From assembly GCA_002364615.1 (NCBI GenBank), contig DEYP01000029.1, positions 51,820-115,819 on the forward strand: a DNA stretch of 64,000 bases. Direction: 5' to 3'. The notes under the pieces are model-generated. The model was not told the DNA's origin and did not search any database. It saw nothing but the letters and a program-made list of their open reading frames with translations. Origin of the DNA: Arsukibacterium sp. UBA3155 (GTDB lineage: Bacteria > Pseudomonadota > Gammaproteobacteria > Enterobacterales > Alteromonadaceae). Made by a program: the position numbers and the translations under genes. Shown piece after piece: positions 8,452-15,627 of this stretch (position 1 is the first letter of the stretch; every line of letters begins with the position of its first letter).

Positions 8452-9489
8452 TCACATGCTTTCGCAATAAGTTGAAACAACTTCAGCGATGCGCTTGGCG
8501 GCTTCTATCTGGCCTGCGGTTCCTGATGTCATATTGCCTTTTTCGTCTACCAGATTGCCCAGCCACATTTCGTCTGACTTAAGCCAGTTGATGTTTTTAA
8601 GTGCGTTGGCGTATTTGATAACTGAATACTTGCAGCCGTATTTGTCTCTTAGCTGGCGGTAAACACGGGCCAATGTCATAAGGCCAGCAGCGGTAAACGC
8701 TACGCTGTTTTCTGGCCCTACCTCTTGTTGCAACCTTACCTGCCATTTCCACGCTACCGCTTCGGATATGCAGTTCCACCACTTGCTGATATCTGTAACC
8801 AGCATTGGATCCGGTTCCTGTTTAGGGCCGATACCCAACACTATGCGGCTGGCCTGCACGACATGCCGATAAGAAAAAAGCTTGTCAGTGTTTTTACCTA
8901 TGATGTTTTTTTCGTAGTCGATCTGGTTTTCCCATGCGCTTACCTTGGCAATTTCTGCTTTGATGGCATTTACCGTGTTATCACGTTTGTTATAAGTCAT
9001 GTTCAGGCTGGCACTTACTGCCTTAGCGTTGCTGTTAATATCGCTAAACGCCTGTTGTCTGTCGGCAAGGCTCATATTTACAAACAGCTGAATGGTGACT
9101 TGCTGGCTTTTAAGCCCTCGCATTTGGCGAATTGCTTCTAAAATGCCGCTAGCTCGGTGCTGCCCGTCGAACAACTTTATGGTGGCATCCATGGACAGGT
9201 TAAGTTCGCCAACAGATGCGCCCTTACTGGCCGGTATAAACTCTAAGGTTTCATCCTCAATAACGCCGGTTAGGGCTGGCAGTACAAAGCTTTCTTCGTT
9301 TTCACAAATGTACTTGCTAATGGCATTGGCGCGCTTGGTGTCTACCTGGCGCTGGCTTCTGTCCATTACGTTGCCGGTGTCGATGGCCATTAACCGCGAC
9401 AACATGCCAAACGGCACACAAGCGGTATAAAAGGTTCGGTTGCCCTGGGTTCCTGCAGCTGCAGGAAAGAAAAATCGCATATCGCTCAT
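8452..9489 (-). CDS. DGQHR-domain (DndB-like) protein
   Basis: The 345-residue protein carries DGQHR at 108-112 with a downstream NMSLADRQQAFSDINSNAK-type segment, as in the DndB/DGQHR family. DndB proteins regulate DNA phosphorothioation operons, but no dndACDE gene is present here, so the role in this phage is unknown. Some family members are ParB-like nucleotide-binding proteins. Its start codon overlaps the preceding stop by one base (TAATG), indicating translational coupling in the leftward operon. The adjacent Dam-like gene makes a shared DNA-modification or replication-control role plausible. Confidence 0.75.
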   Translation of the reverse strand: MSDMRFFFPAAAGTQGNRTFYTACVPFGMLSRLMAIDTGNVMDRSQRQVDTKRANAISKYICENEESFVLPALTGVIEDETLEFIPASKGASVGELNLSMDATIKLFDGQHRASGILEAIRQMRGLKSQQVTIQLFVNMSLADRQQAFSDINSNAKAVSASLNMTYNKRDNTVNAIKAEIAKVSAWENQIDYEKNIIGKNTDKLFSYRHVVQASRIVLGIGPKQEPDPMLVTDISKWWNCISEAVAWKWQVRLQQEVGPENSVAFTAAGLMTLARVYRQLRDKYGCKYSVIKYANALKNINWLKSDEMWLGNLVDEKGNMTSGTAGQIEAAKRIAEVVSTYCESM

Positions 9490-9851
9490 TATTCTGCCCC
9501 CAGCGTGTAATCTTTGGTGCTGCTGTATTCCATCCAGCGCTTACTAACCTTGGCGCGGCCCTTTTTGTCTTTGGTTTGCACCGGGGCTTTAATCATTACC
9601 TGCAGCTGGCTGGCGCCTTTCTCAGCAGCCATGGCTATAAACTGCTGGCACACGCTGGGCTGGCTAAACTCGCCTGATAAAATGACTGGCTTCATTTGCT
9701 GCATGTACTTTTCAGTAGCAGCGTTCAGGGCTTCATCGTATTCAGCCTGGGTAAGCTGGCGTAGTTCCTTGCCCTTACCGGTGGTTTTTTTGGTTAGCTT
9801 TATTGCTTTGGCCCGGGCCTTTTCGTAACTAATTCCGAATACTGCAAACAT
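9489..9851 (-). CDS. Hypothetical early protein (120 aa)
   Basis: I do not recognise this protein. It is lysine-rich and soluble, with a basic N-terminal half and a possible RNA- or DNA-binding character. The ATG at 9851 is chosen because GGAGG lies 9 bases upstream and the upstream gene ends 2 nt away; a longer reading from 9881 would overlap that gene. It is part of the leftward operon and coupled to the DGQHR gene by a one-base overlap. Confidence 0.65.
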   Translation of the reverse strand: MFAVFGISYEKARAKAIKLTKKTTGKGKELRQLTQAEYDEALNAATEKYMQQMKPVILSGEFSQPSVCQQFIAMAAEKGASQLQVMIKAPVQTKDKKGRAKVSKRWMEYSSTKDYTLGAE

Positions 9852-9853
9852 GG

Positions 9854-10564
9854 TTAAGCCCTCCGGTTCTGGTGCAGGCAAATAACAGCCAGATCAGCTG
9901 CCAGCTGGTCCAGCACGTTTACCAACTGTGGCGCATGGGGTTTGATGATTAGTGAAATGCCAGATAAGGCGCGTTGCTTATCTGCTATGTCGTCGATAAC
10001 GGGGTATTGATCTGGCTGCAGCAGGCCAGCTAACGACTCCAATTCAGCATTGATATCAAAAGCTGAGCTATATTCAGCAAGAGGTTCAGCAGCTATATCC
10101 AGCTCGATAACTTCTTCATCCGGATTCGGTAAAGCAGTGGGCTGCTGCATTGCTTCTAATTGCTGCTGGGTATCAGTTGCTGCAGCTTCATTTTCACTGT
10201 CGGTAGCTTCGCAAGACTTTTCCCAATGGGTATTTAACTGCTGATCATAATTAGACAGGCTTTGTTCTTCGCTGGCCAGTGCACGTAAGCTGTTGTTAGT
10301 CTCTGGCTCATTGGCAGGAGTGTCTATAAATGAAATCTTATTGTTAAATGTCTTGTACATGCCGTTGCTTTGCCGCCACAGTAATTTTTGTTCTAATGCT
10401 TGTGCCAGAAAGTCGCGAACAACCGCTTCGGTAACAGCTAGATGGTGTCGCATAGCTTTAATGCTGCGCGCTTCGTCTTTGCAAAACACCATAAGCTTTT
10501 TGATTTGGCTGCACAGTTCGCCCGGGGCGGCCATTTTTAATGCTGCGTTAGTAGTTGCAGGCAT
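9854..10564 (-). CDS. Hypothetical early protein with possible winged helix
   Basis: The 236-residue protein starts with a segment of helices and a strand (LCSQIKKLMVFCK, then VVRDFLAQALEQKLLWRQ, then NGMYKTF) that reads like a winged-helix domain at residues about 15-75. An acidic, Gln/Glu-rich middle follows, then a helical C-terminus. The ATG at 10564 follows a GAGGAG ribosome-binding sequence, so the GTG three codons upstream is not preferred. No family name can be given with confidence. A replication or regulatory accessory role is a guess from its position in the early operon. Confidence 0.55.
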   Translation of the reverse strand: MPATTNAALKMAAPGELCSQIKKLMVFCKDEARSIKAMRHHLAVTEAVVRDFLAQALEQKLLWRQSNGMYKTFNNKISFIDTPANEPETNNSLRALASEEQSLSNYDQQLNTHWEKSCEATDSENEAAATDTQQQLEAMQQPTALPNPDEEVIELDIAAEPLAEYSSAFDINAELESLAGLLQPDQYPVIDDIADKQRALSGISLIIKPHAPQLVNVLDQLAADLAVICLHQNRRA

Positions 10565-10566
10565 GG

Positions 10567-10923
10567 TTAGCACTCCTCTTCGTTAATTGATAAAACCAGC
10601 TTCAGGCCAGCTGGGCTGAATTGATAGCGGCCCTCGTGGTGCTGCAGCAGTCCAAGCTGGCGCAGTTCGTTAGCCAGGGCAGTGCCTTTGTCTTTAGCTG
10701 CTACGCCGTATATTTCAAACTGCATTGGGTGCATCAAGGTGCAGCCGTCGCGGTTAAAGGCGCGGTGCCATTCGTACACCACAGCCAATCCCGCTTTTTG
10801 TGCCGGGCTTAGGGTTTCGTAGCGGCTTACCAGCTCGTAACCTTCGCGGCGGTTTTTAACCACCAGCGGTATGGCTGATGCCTGGCGTATTTGTGCGGCC
10901 TGGGTAAGTGTATTGGCGATCAT
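10567..10923 (-). CDS. Hypothetical early protein (118 aa)
   Basis: This is an unrecognised protein with a winged-helix-like C-terminal half (LANELRQLGLLQHHEGRYQFSP reads as helix, strand and wing). The start overlaps the stop of the preceding gene in an ATGA arrangement. It ends with EEEC and its last codons contain the ribosome-binding sequence of the next gene, typical of tight phage early operons. Confidence 0.6.
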   Translation of the reverse strand: MIANTLTQAAQIRQASAIPLVVKNRREGYELVSRYETLSPAQKAGLAVVYEWHRAFNRDGCTLMHPMQFEIYGVAAKDKGTALANELRQLGLLQHHEGRYQFSPAGLKLVLSINEEEC

Positions 10924-11093
10924 CGTGTAGCCTCCTGCTGGTGCTGTAGGTAGTTAATGCGGCCTGCTACAGCACGCTGCAGGTATTCGTGAACGCTGGT
11001 TGCACCGCCGTGGCTGATCATCATGGCAATGTCTTGCTCGGTGATGCTTTCTGCCAAGCGTTGCAGTTCGTTAATGGCGATATCGGTATTCAT
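10920..11093 (-). CDS. Hypothetical small early protein (57 aa)
   Basis: This short helical protein has no recognised domain. The ATG at 11093 is preferred because it overlaps the stop of the small membrane-protein gene (ATGA). An upstream in-frame ATG at 11102 would add MPP only. Coupling on both sides supports it being a real gene. Confidence 0.55.
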   Translation of the reverse strand: MNTDIAINELQRLAESITEQDIAMMISHGGATSVHEYLQRAVAGRINYLQHQQEATR

Positions 11094-11215
11094 GGGCGGC
11101 ACCAGGTAAACGCAGCAACAAACAACAGGGTGGTGACGATGGCCAGAGCCCAGATAAAGCGGTTGCTGCTGGTGGCTGCAGTGCGCTGGTTGATGTAGTC
11201 GAATAGTGGTTTCAT
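11090..11215 (-). CDS. Small single-span membrane protein (41 aa), first gene of leftward operon
   Basis: Reading leftward from the ATG at 11215 gives 41 residues: a polar N-terminus (MKPLFDYINQRT) followed by one hydrophobic span (about 19-37, FIWALAIVTTLLFVAAFTW). Its stop overlaps the next start as ATGA. It is the first gene after the PL promoter and operators, so it should be expressed early on induction. The function is unknown; small early inner-membrane proteins often modulate host lysis or envelope functions. Confidence 0.55.
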   Translation of the reverse strand: MKPLFDYINQRTAATSSNRFIWALAIVTTLLFVAAFTWCRP

Positions 11216-11219
11216 GACG

Positions 11220-11245
11220 TTTGCCTACGTTGCTTCGTAGGCAAA
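11220..11245. promoter_or_regulatory. Left operator palindrome OL1
   Basis: TTTGCCTACG and CGTAGGCAAA form perfect 10-bp arms around a 6-base spacer. The site overlaps the -10 element and early leader of PL. The CCTAC/GTAGG half-site recurs at 11283-11296, 14089-14104 and 14143-14164, so the same repressor (or Cro) probably binds all of them. Confidence 0.7.
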
Positions 11246-11273
11246 GAGTAGTTTAACCTACATTTAGTGTCAA
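11245..11273 (-). promoter_or_regulatory. Early leftward promoter PL
   Basis: On the minus strand, TTGACA (11268-11273) and TACTCT (11245-11250) are separated by 17 bases. The spacer contains a GTAGG half-site. It fires into the leftward early operon beginning at 11215. CI/Cro-type operators flank it on both sides. Confidence 0.65.
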
Positions 11274-11282
11274 CATTATTTG

Positions 11283-11296
11283 GTAGGTTTACCTAC
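11283..11296. promoter_or_regulatory. Left operator palindrome OL2
   Basis: GTAGGT-TT-ACCTAC is a perfect 14-bp palindrome just upstream of the PL -35 element. It shares half-sites with the right operator cluster. Confidence 0.6.
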
Positions 11297-11314
11297 AAAA
11301 TATTTCGAGGCAAT

Positions 11315-11334
11315 AAAAAACCCGCCGTAGCGGG
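11315..11334 (-). terminator. Terminator of the cI/rex-position operon
   Basis: On the minus strand a CCCGC-TACG-GCGGG hairpin (11321-11334) is followed by six T. It lies just downstream of the 172-residue membrane-protein gene and separates that operon from PL. Confidence 0.8.
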
Positions 11335-11377
11335 TCTAACGAAAAATTTCAAAGATAACAAATTAATTATGGAGCAC

Positions 11378-11896
11378 CTAAAAATATTGAAATATGTAGA
11401 ATAAAGAAGCGCAAATAACTAAACCAAAGGCTAGGCCTTTCAGTTCGTCTATATGTTTTGCAATCCAAAGCTTTAGGTTAGAGTTGAAAAATATTTTCTG
11501 GTATTCTTGTTCTATTTCATCGCAGTAGTTCAGAATTTCAGAAGTTAATTGCTGGCAATATTGGTTATCTCTATTAATTATTTTGGATACATCTGCGGTT
11601 CTTAAAACCAAATCTACTTTACCAGCATCAACTAATTGTGATTTGGCAAGATTGTTCATCGCCTTTATTCTGAAAAATGCTTTTGTAGCGTAGTGCACTA
11701 AGTGGGATTCAATATGAATATCAGTTAAGTTTTCTTTCTCCGCTAAATCTAAAATCTTCTTAACTGCATCCTCTAAAACAGCGATGCAAGAATCTTTAAC
11801 CCTGGCAATGTCAGCTCTTTTAAGTGCACGATTACTTAGATAGAGTACATAAATCCAACCTATAATAGTGATTAAGTAGCCAAACTGAAACTCCAA
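11378..11896 (-). CDS. Two-TM membrane protein, third gene of rex-position module
   Basis: The 172-residue protein has a hydrophobic span at about 5-21, a long soluble helical middle of about 130 residues, and a second span at about 153-170 ending in FQYF. It directly abuts the preceding gene: its TTG start follows that TAA with no gap, suggesting translational coupling. The sequence is AT-rich compared with the surrounding phage genes. The layout (two spans, cytoplasmic or periplasmic coiled region, last gene of a lysogenic operon) suits a membrane effector similar in logic to lambda RexB, but there is no sequence likeness I can see. The family is unrecognised. Confidence 0.7.
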   Translation of the reverse strand: MEFQFGYLITIIGWIYVLYLSNRALKRADIARVKDSCIAVLEDAVKKILDLAEKENLTDIHIESHLVHYATKAFFRIKAMNNLAKSQLVDAGKVDLVLRTADVSKIINRDNQYCQQLTSEILNYCDEIEQEYQKIFFNSNLKLWIAKHIDELKGLAFGLVICASLFYIFQYF

Positions 11897-12241
11897 TTAA
11901 TTTTGGTTCCCAGCTTGTTCAGCAGCTGCAATTCTTTGCTTAATTAAAATTTCTACACTTTTGACTAAAGTGTGGTTGTAGCGAAGATGACTTTCTATTT
12001 CTTTAGGTGTAAAGCCACTTTCTCTAATAAGCCCCCCGAAAGCCTCATCCAGAAACGAAGGTCCATATCGATTGTATCCATCTAAATTAACTAGTAGTAC
12101 TTCTTCGTTATCAATGGCCTCACGTAAACGAGGGGCCAATATCTTCTCTCTAAATGCTTGCCCATTATAATCGCCATCAGAAGGGTACCTTCCGTACGGG
12201 AACGGACCGAACTCTTTAACCAGTAATATTGATTTACTCAT
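11897..12241 (-). CDS. STAS-like DUF4325 protein, second gene of rex-position module
   Basis: The 114-residue protein has the DUF4325/STAS-like pattern: GRYPSDGDYNGQAFREKIL, then a strand VLLVNLDG and the hallmark YGPSFLDEAFGGL. STAS-like domains resemble anti-anti-sigma factors that bind GHKL ATPases. The ATG at 12241 overlaps the stop of the GHKL gene (ATGA), and a longer start at 12259 is less likely. Pairing with an adjacent GHKL ATPase suggests a partner-switching pair. Its target could be the downstream membrane protein or a host factor; that is inference. Confidence 0.8.
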   Translation of the reverse strand: MSKSILLVKEFGPFPYGRYPSDGDYNGQAFREKILAPRLREAIDNEEVLLVNLDGYNRYGPSFLDEAFGGLIRESGFTPKEIESHLRYNHTLVKSVEILIKQRIAAAEQAGNQN

Positions 12242-13341
12242 ACAAGATTTATATTCCACTGAACGAGAGTTCCACTTATTGGCATTGGTAAATCCACTAA
12301 ATCCTGTTCTGCACCTTGAGATTTAACATATAGTCCGGAGTTGCTGAAAATCCATAACTTACCGTCAACATTTTCCTCAACCAATCGTTTAATGCTCTTA
12401 CTACCTTGCCCATGTTTAGATTTGGATGTGCGCGTAGAATCTGGAATCATTGACAAATTAATTGCTTCAGAATCAGACAATAAGCGTTTAGTACCACCAA
12501 CGACACTGCTTAAAGCAGCAGCTCTTCCACTAGATCTTAACATTTTCACATACATACTATAGGCATTTGGATAATTACTTCTAAATCTACTAGAAAAAAA
12601 ACCTCTTTGAACAATTGTCATAGGGATGCCAACGCCTTTGTCATATATAGCCAAGTAAAGCTGCTTATCAATAACCTGGCAGAGGATCCACCACTTCTTT
12701 TTACCAGAGTCATCAGCTGGGTAAGCATGTAGACCGACATTGTTAACTGCCTCTTGAATGGCAACACTTATTGTCCATTCCTTTTCAGGCTCCATATTTC
12801 CCTCATAAACACTCTGAATCAAATAGTCTACTATTGAGTCAACGTATTGATTGCTGCACCCGGTGATGACTGGCAAGGGCAACTTAGTCTTAAAATTATA
12901 GGTAATGTCACTCTTATTTGTCATTAATTTCTGTAAATAACTAACACGGAGTGTACTATTCACCTCAGGATTCATTTTAGATAAAGAAAACCTGATTTTG
13001 ATGCTAGTTTGCTGCAATAAATCTTCAATTAGGGCATAAAGAGTGATTATCGCTGCAGCTTCTATTCTAGTAGTTTGTTCAAAACTTATAAGGATTTTGT
13101 GTTCATCTTGAGCTTGGGATAGCTTTTCGAAAAAAATCAGTGTGTCAAGAAAGGTCGAATTATCTTTGCCGTGAGCACTGTAAAGGCATATTTTTACAGG
13201 TGCTTCGATAATTTTATACCCTAGTACAGCCTTGGAAACACTTATAAAGCGATTATATGTTTTGCCTCGCCGTGCTAATCGTCTTTTAAATCTATCTTTT
13301 GCTACCTTGACATATATTTGGGGTTCAAGCTGTTTTTTCAA
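12238..13341 (-). CDS. GHKL ATPase with STAS-like N-terminus, first gene of rex-position module
   Basis: The C-terminal half is a histidine-kinase-like ATPase fold: N box EAVNN at 197-201, G1 box DKGVGIP at 234-240, and G2 box GQGSKSIKRL at 311-320. No phospho-acceptor histidine domain is present, so it is more like an anti-sigma kinase or HATPase than a sensor kinase. Residues about 50-140 read as alternating strands and helices (KILISFEQTTRIEAAAI) resembling a STAS domain. The TTG start at 13341 follows AAGGA and lies 25 bp after the CI stop, so the module probably shares the repressor transcript. Composition is AT-rich. Function is unknown; see the related finding. Confidence 0.8.
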   Translation of the reverse strand: MKKQLEPQIYVKVAKDRFKRRLARRGKTYNRFISVSKAVLGYKIIEAPVKICLYSAHGKDNSTFLDTLIFFEKLSQAQDEHKILISFEQTTRIEAAAIITLYALIEDLLQQTSIKIRFSLSKMNPEVNSTLRVSYLQKLMTNKSDITYNFKTKLPLPVITGCSNQYVDSIVDYLIQSVYEGNMEPEKEWTISVAIQEAVNNVGLHAYPADDSGKKKWWILCQVIDKQLYLAIYDKGVGIPMTIVQRGFFSSRFRSNYPNAYSMYVKMLRSSGRAAALSSVVGGTKRLLSDSEAINLSMIPDSTRTSKSKHGQGSKSIKRLVEENVDGKLWIFSNSGLYVKSQGAEQDLVDLPMPISGTLVQWNINLV

Positions 13342-13366
13342 GCTGCCAATTCCTTTTGTAGTAATA

Positions 13367-14089
13367 CTACCTTAACACCGAATACCAAAATACTCGGCCA
13401 AGCACTTTAATGGCGCTGGCTTGCTCTGTCTGGTAATCCTCGTCAGGGTACTCATCGGTATTAAAGCTGCGTATCCTAATGCCATTACCTGGCAAGCGGT
13501 AAAGGCGCTTAACCTTTAATAGGCCATCGTGGTCTATGGCGTACATATCGCCGTCTTTAATTTTTGTATTGCCAGTGTCTATGCCGACCGTTGCCTGATC
13601 CGGCAATACCGGTTCCATGCTATTACCATTGACTGTTACGCAGGCAGCTAAGTCTGGCTGAATGTTGTAACGGCGTAGGGTTGATTTGGCGAACCGCAGC
13701 TTAAAGCCGCTGTCTTGCAACTGTACTGCTGAACCAGTTCCTGCTGACAATTCAATTTCCTTATAAAAAGGCAGCTCTACTTCATCATCGTTAAGTGGGG
13801 TTTTGCTATCCCATAGATCAAAGCTGCCAACTGCATAACTGGGTAAGCTTTCAGACACACTGGAATTTTCCGGTTTCACTTCTCCAGTAAGTATCCATTC
13901 CGGTGTTACGCGCAGTAGCTCAGCCAGTGCTATCAGGTTCGCCCCTTTTGGTGAGGTGCCATTTTTGCCAATAGTTTCCCAGTTGCTTACAGACACGCGG
14001 TTAATGCCGCAGTAATCAGCAACCTTGTCTTGTGTGAGCTTTAGCTCTTTACGCCGCTTTCGGATGCGGCCTGCCATTGTTTCGTTCAT
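13367..14089 (-). CDS. CI-like phage repressor (HTH + S24 peptidase)
   Basis: This 240-residue repressor has an N-terminal XRE helix-turn-helix (KLTQDKVADYCGINRVSVSNWE, about 18-39). Its C-terminal S24 peptidase domain contains a likely Ala-Gly cleavage site (ELSAG), the nucleophile in GNSMEPVLPDQ and the lysine in LLKVKRL, so RecA-stimulated self-cleavage should work. The ATG at 14089 is chosen by protein start and overlaps the operator at 14089-14104; an ATG 12 bp inside is also possible. It should hold PL and PR off in the lysogen and probably drives the three-gene module downstream. Confidence 0.93.
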   Translation of the reverse strand: MNETMAGRIRKRRKELKLTQDKVADYCGINRVSVSNWETIGKNGTSPKGANLIALAELLRVTPEWILTGEVKPENSSVSESLPSYAVGSFDLWDSKTPLNDDEVELPFYKEIELSAGTGSAVQLQDSGFKLRFAKSTLRRYNIQPDLAACVTVNGNSMEPVLPDQATVGIDTGNTKIKDGDMYAIDHDGLLKVKRLYRLPGNGIRIRSFNTDEYPDEDYQTEQASAIKVLGRVFWYSVLR

Positions 14090-14104
14090 GTAGGTAAGCC
14101 TACA
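14089..14104. promoter_or_regulatory. Right operator palindrome at the cI start
   Basis: TGTAGGTAAGCCTACA is a palindrome with 6-bp arms and a 4-base centre, covering the cI start codon region. It shares the GTAGG/CCTAC half-site with the left operators and may give autoregulation of cI. Confidence 0.65.
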
Positions 14105-14136
14105 TGTAGTGGTTATTTTTGTCATTGCAGTTTTTG

Positions 14137-14166
14137 TTGACAAACCTACGTAGTTTAACCTACGCT
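14137..14166 (+). promoter_or_regulatory. Early rightward promoter PR with operator
   Basis: TTGACA (14137-14142) and TACGCT (14161-14166) are 18 bases apart. The spacer holds CTACGTAG and two AACCTACG half-sites (14143-14164), so repressor binding would block the promoter. It reads into the Cro-like gene at 14208. Confidence 0.65.
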
Positions 14167-14207
14167 TATGCGCATTATTTATTGCTAACTCCATGCCAGA
14201 GGGCTCC

Positions 14208-14399
14208 ATGAAAAAAGTTGATGTGATCAACCACTTTGGTGGTGTTGTTGAAACAGCCAAAGCGCTTGGTATTAAAAGCCAGTCAGTTTCAGGTTGGCCA
14301 GGCGATGTGCCAGAGCTTCGCGCATTCCAAATTGAGAAGATCACAAACGGAAAGCTGAAAGCCAATTTTAAACCTGTGACTGATCTACAAGCCTCTTAA
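14208..14399 (+). CDS. Cro-like repressor
   Basis: The 63-residue protein (MKKVDVINHFGGVVETAKALGIKSQSVSGW) has the compact helix-turn-helix of lambda-type Cro proteins. It is divergent from cI and the first gene after PR. The ATG at 14208 is preceded by AGAGGG, so the ATG at 14193 is not preferred. Cro should shut down cI and early transcription during lytic growth. Confidence 0.85.
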   Translation: MKKVDVINHFGGVVETAKALGIKSQSVSGWPGDVPELRAFQIEKITNGKLKANFKPVTDLQAS

Positions 14400-14423
14400 T
14401 CAAAAATAAAGGATAACAGTCCC

Positions 14424-14930
14424 ATGAGCAATAACACGTTAAAGCAAAATACCATTCCACAGTGCCCGCAGGATGCGGCTTACGTGCTGGGCAAACGGCA
14501 TAACGTTAGCGACTTAGCCCGCAAGCTGGGTGTTAGCCCTAATGTGCTGGGCAATAAGCTGAACCCTGATCAGGAGTTTCACAAACTTACCCTTGGTGAA
14601 GCTGTGGCCATTACCGAACTGGCAAACGACAACGGCATTTTAGACGCCTGGGCCCATTTGCGCGGCGGGGTATTTGTAAAGCTGCCAGAGGCGGTGTGCT
14701 GCGACGAAGAACTAAGCGACCAGTTAATGAAGGTAAGCGAGGAACTGGGCAGCGCCATGGCTGAAATACGCGCCGCCCGTGAAGACGGGGTAATTGACCC
14801 ATTAGAGTTTGATCGGATCCGCGCCCGGATAATGAACACGGTTACTGAATCTCTGGCGCTTAAAACGTTGGTACATGGTCAGGTTCGTGACTTACCTCGG
14901 CATACCACAACCGTTATCAGTAAGGCCTGA
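14424..14930 (+). CDS. CII-like phage regulatory protein (CP76 family)
   Basis: The 168-residue protein matches the phage regulatory CII/CP76 family: an N-terminal helix-turn-helix (NVSDLARKLGVSPNVLGNKLNP, about 26-47), an LTLGEAVAI segment and a helical C-terminal half. It lies in the lambda cII position between cro and the O-like replication gene. It probably sets the lysis/lysogeny choice by activating the repressor promoter. Confidence 0.8.
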   Translation: MSNNTLKQNTIPQCPQDAAYVLGKRHNVSDLARKLGVSPNVLGNKLNPDQEFHKLTLGEAVAITELANDNGILDAWAHLRGGVFVKLPEAVCCDEELSDQLMKVSEELGSAMAEIRAAREDGVIDPLEFDRIRARIMNTVTESLALKTLVHGQVRDLPRHTTTVISKA

Positions 14931-14932
14931 GC

Positions 14933-15151
14933 ATGATTGAGCTTACTTACACCCAAGCCGGCTTACTGGCACTGGTTTGGGCGTTCTTTTTATCTGGGCG
15001 CTATACCGGCAGCCGCCGGCTGCAGCAGGGCTTTACCATGCGAGTGGTTAATACCATTACCAAAACCATCGTTATTTTCTTTTGTTGCTACTTCCCGTTT
15101 ATAGCGTTGGCAGCCTTGTGCTGGTTTAACGGGTTTATTGATTTGATTTAA
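14933..15151 (+). CDS. Small two-span membrane protein (72 aa)
   Basis: Two hydrophobic segments (about 7-22 and 44-66) are separated by a basic Arg-rich loop. The start lies 2 nt after the CII-like stop, so the two are cotranscribed. No family is recognised. A short GCCGC-TTCT-GCGGC hairpin at 15156-15169 follows but lacks a clear T-run. Confidence 0.55.
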   Translation: MIELTYTQAGLLALVWAFFLSGRYTGSRRLQQGFTMRVVNTITKTIVIFFCCYFPFIALAALCWFNGFIDLI

Positions 15152-15627
15152 TACGGCCGCTTCTGCGGCTGCAGTTTATTGGATTGGGGTTCTTTGGGAT
15201 GTAACGCGAGAAGCGCCCGAAAGGGTATTGGGCTCGGTCAGTGTGATGTCGTGAACACCAATGCCAATGCGCTGCAGTAAAGCGCAGAAATGCAGCATGG
15301 GTGGCTGCAATGTGTCCCGGCCACTGGGTTAAGTGGCATGTATTCGCTTGCTGATTGTCTTTCGGAGTGCTGGGGGGAGCGCAACAGTCAGCAGCCGAAT
15401 GCAGTGAAGCCTGTAGCCAGGCAGTGTGATAAGCGTGAAAGCGTGTCGTACCGGTTAAGGTGCGTTGGCCGGCATAAAGCTAGCCGGATGTTGAACTCTC
15501 AGCAGACGTGTAAGCGCACACCCGACGGGGCAGCCGGAGTTAGCGAACCGGCCGCTGCAGACTTATTAAAAAAGAAAAGCCCGCTGGTTCAGAGCGGGCC
15601 GGTCATTAACTTAAGAAAGGTAAGCCA
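15152..15627 (+). other. Gene-free, hairpin-rich tract; candidate structured RNA
   Basis: No credible protein gene is present in these 475 bp. Instead at least eight local hairpins follow one another: 15216-15225 (CCC-GAAA-GGG), 15268-15286, 15320-15337, 15350-15358 with 15384-15392 (9 bp, one G-U), 15409-15422, 15469-15487, 15508-15521 and 15533-15552. Base use is GC-rich with few stop-free frames. It lies in the rightward early transcript between the small membrane gene and the O-like gene. A phage structured RNA or the replication origin are both possible. Confidence 0.4.
15571..15599 (-). terminator. Hairpin with T-run only on the minus strand
   Basis: GCCCGCT and AGCGGGC arms (15579-15599) flank a 7-base loop. 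The A-rich run is on the left in plus orientation, so it would stop minus-strand transcription. No minus-strand gene is evident to its right, which is odd and may indicate an antisense transcript. Confidence 0.45.

Noticed and set aside
13367-14365. Longer 332-residue version of the CI-like protein
   Set aside because: The extra N-terminus reads through PR, the operators and the Cro-like gene on the other strand; the HTH begins just after 14089.
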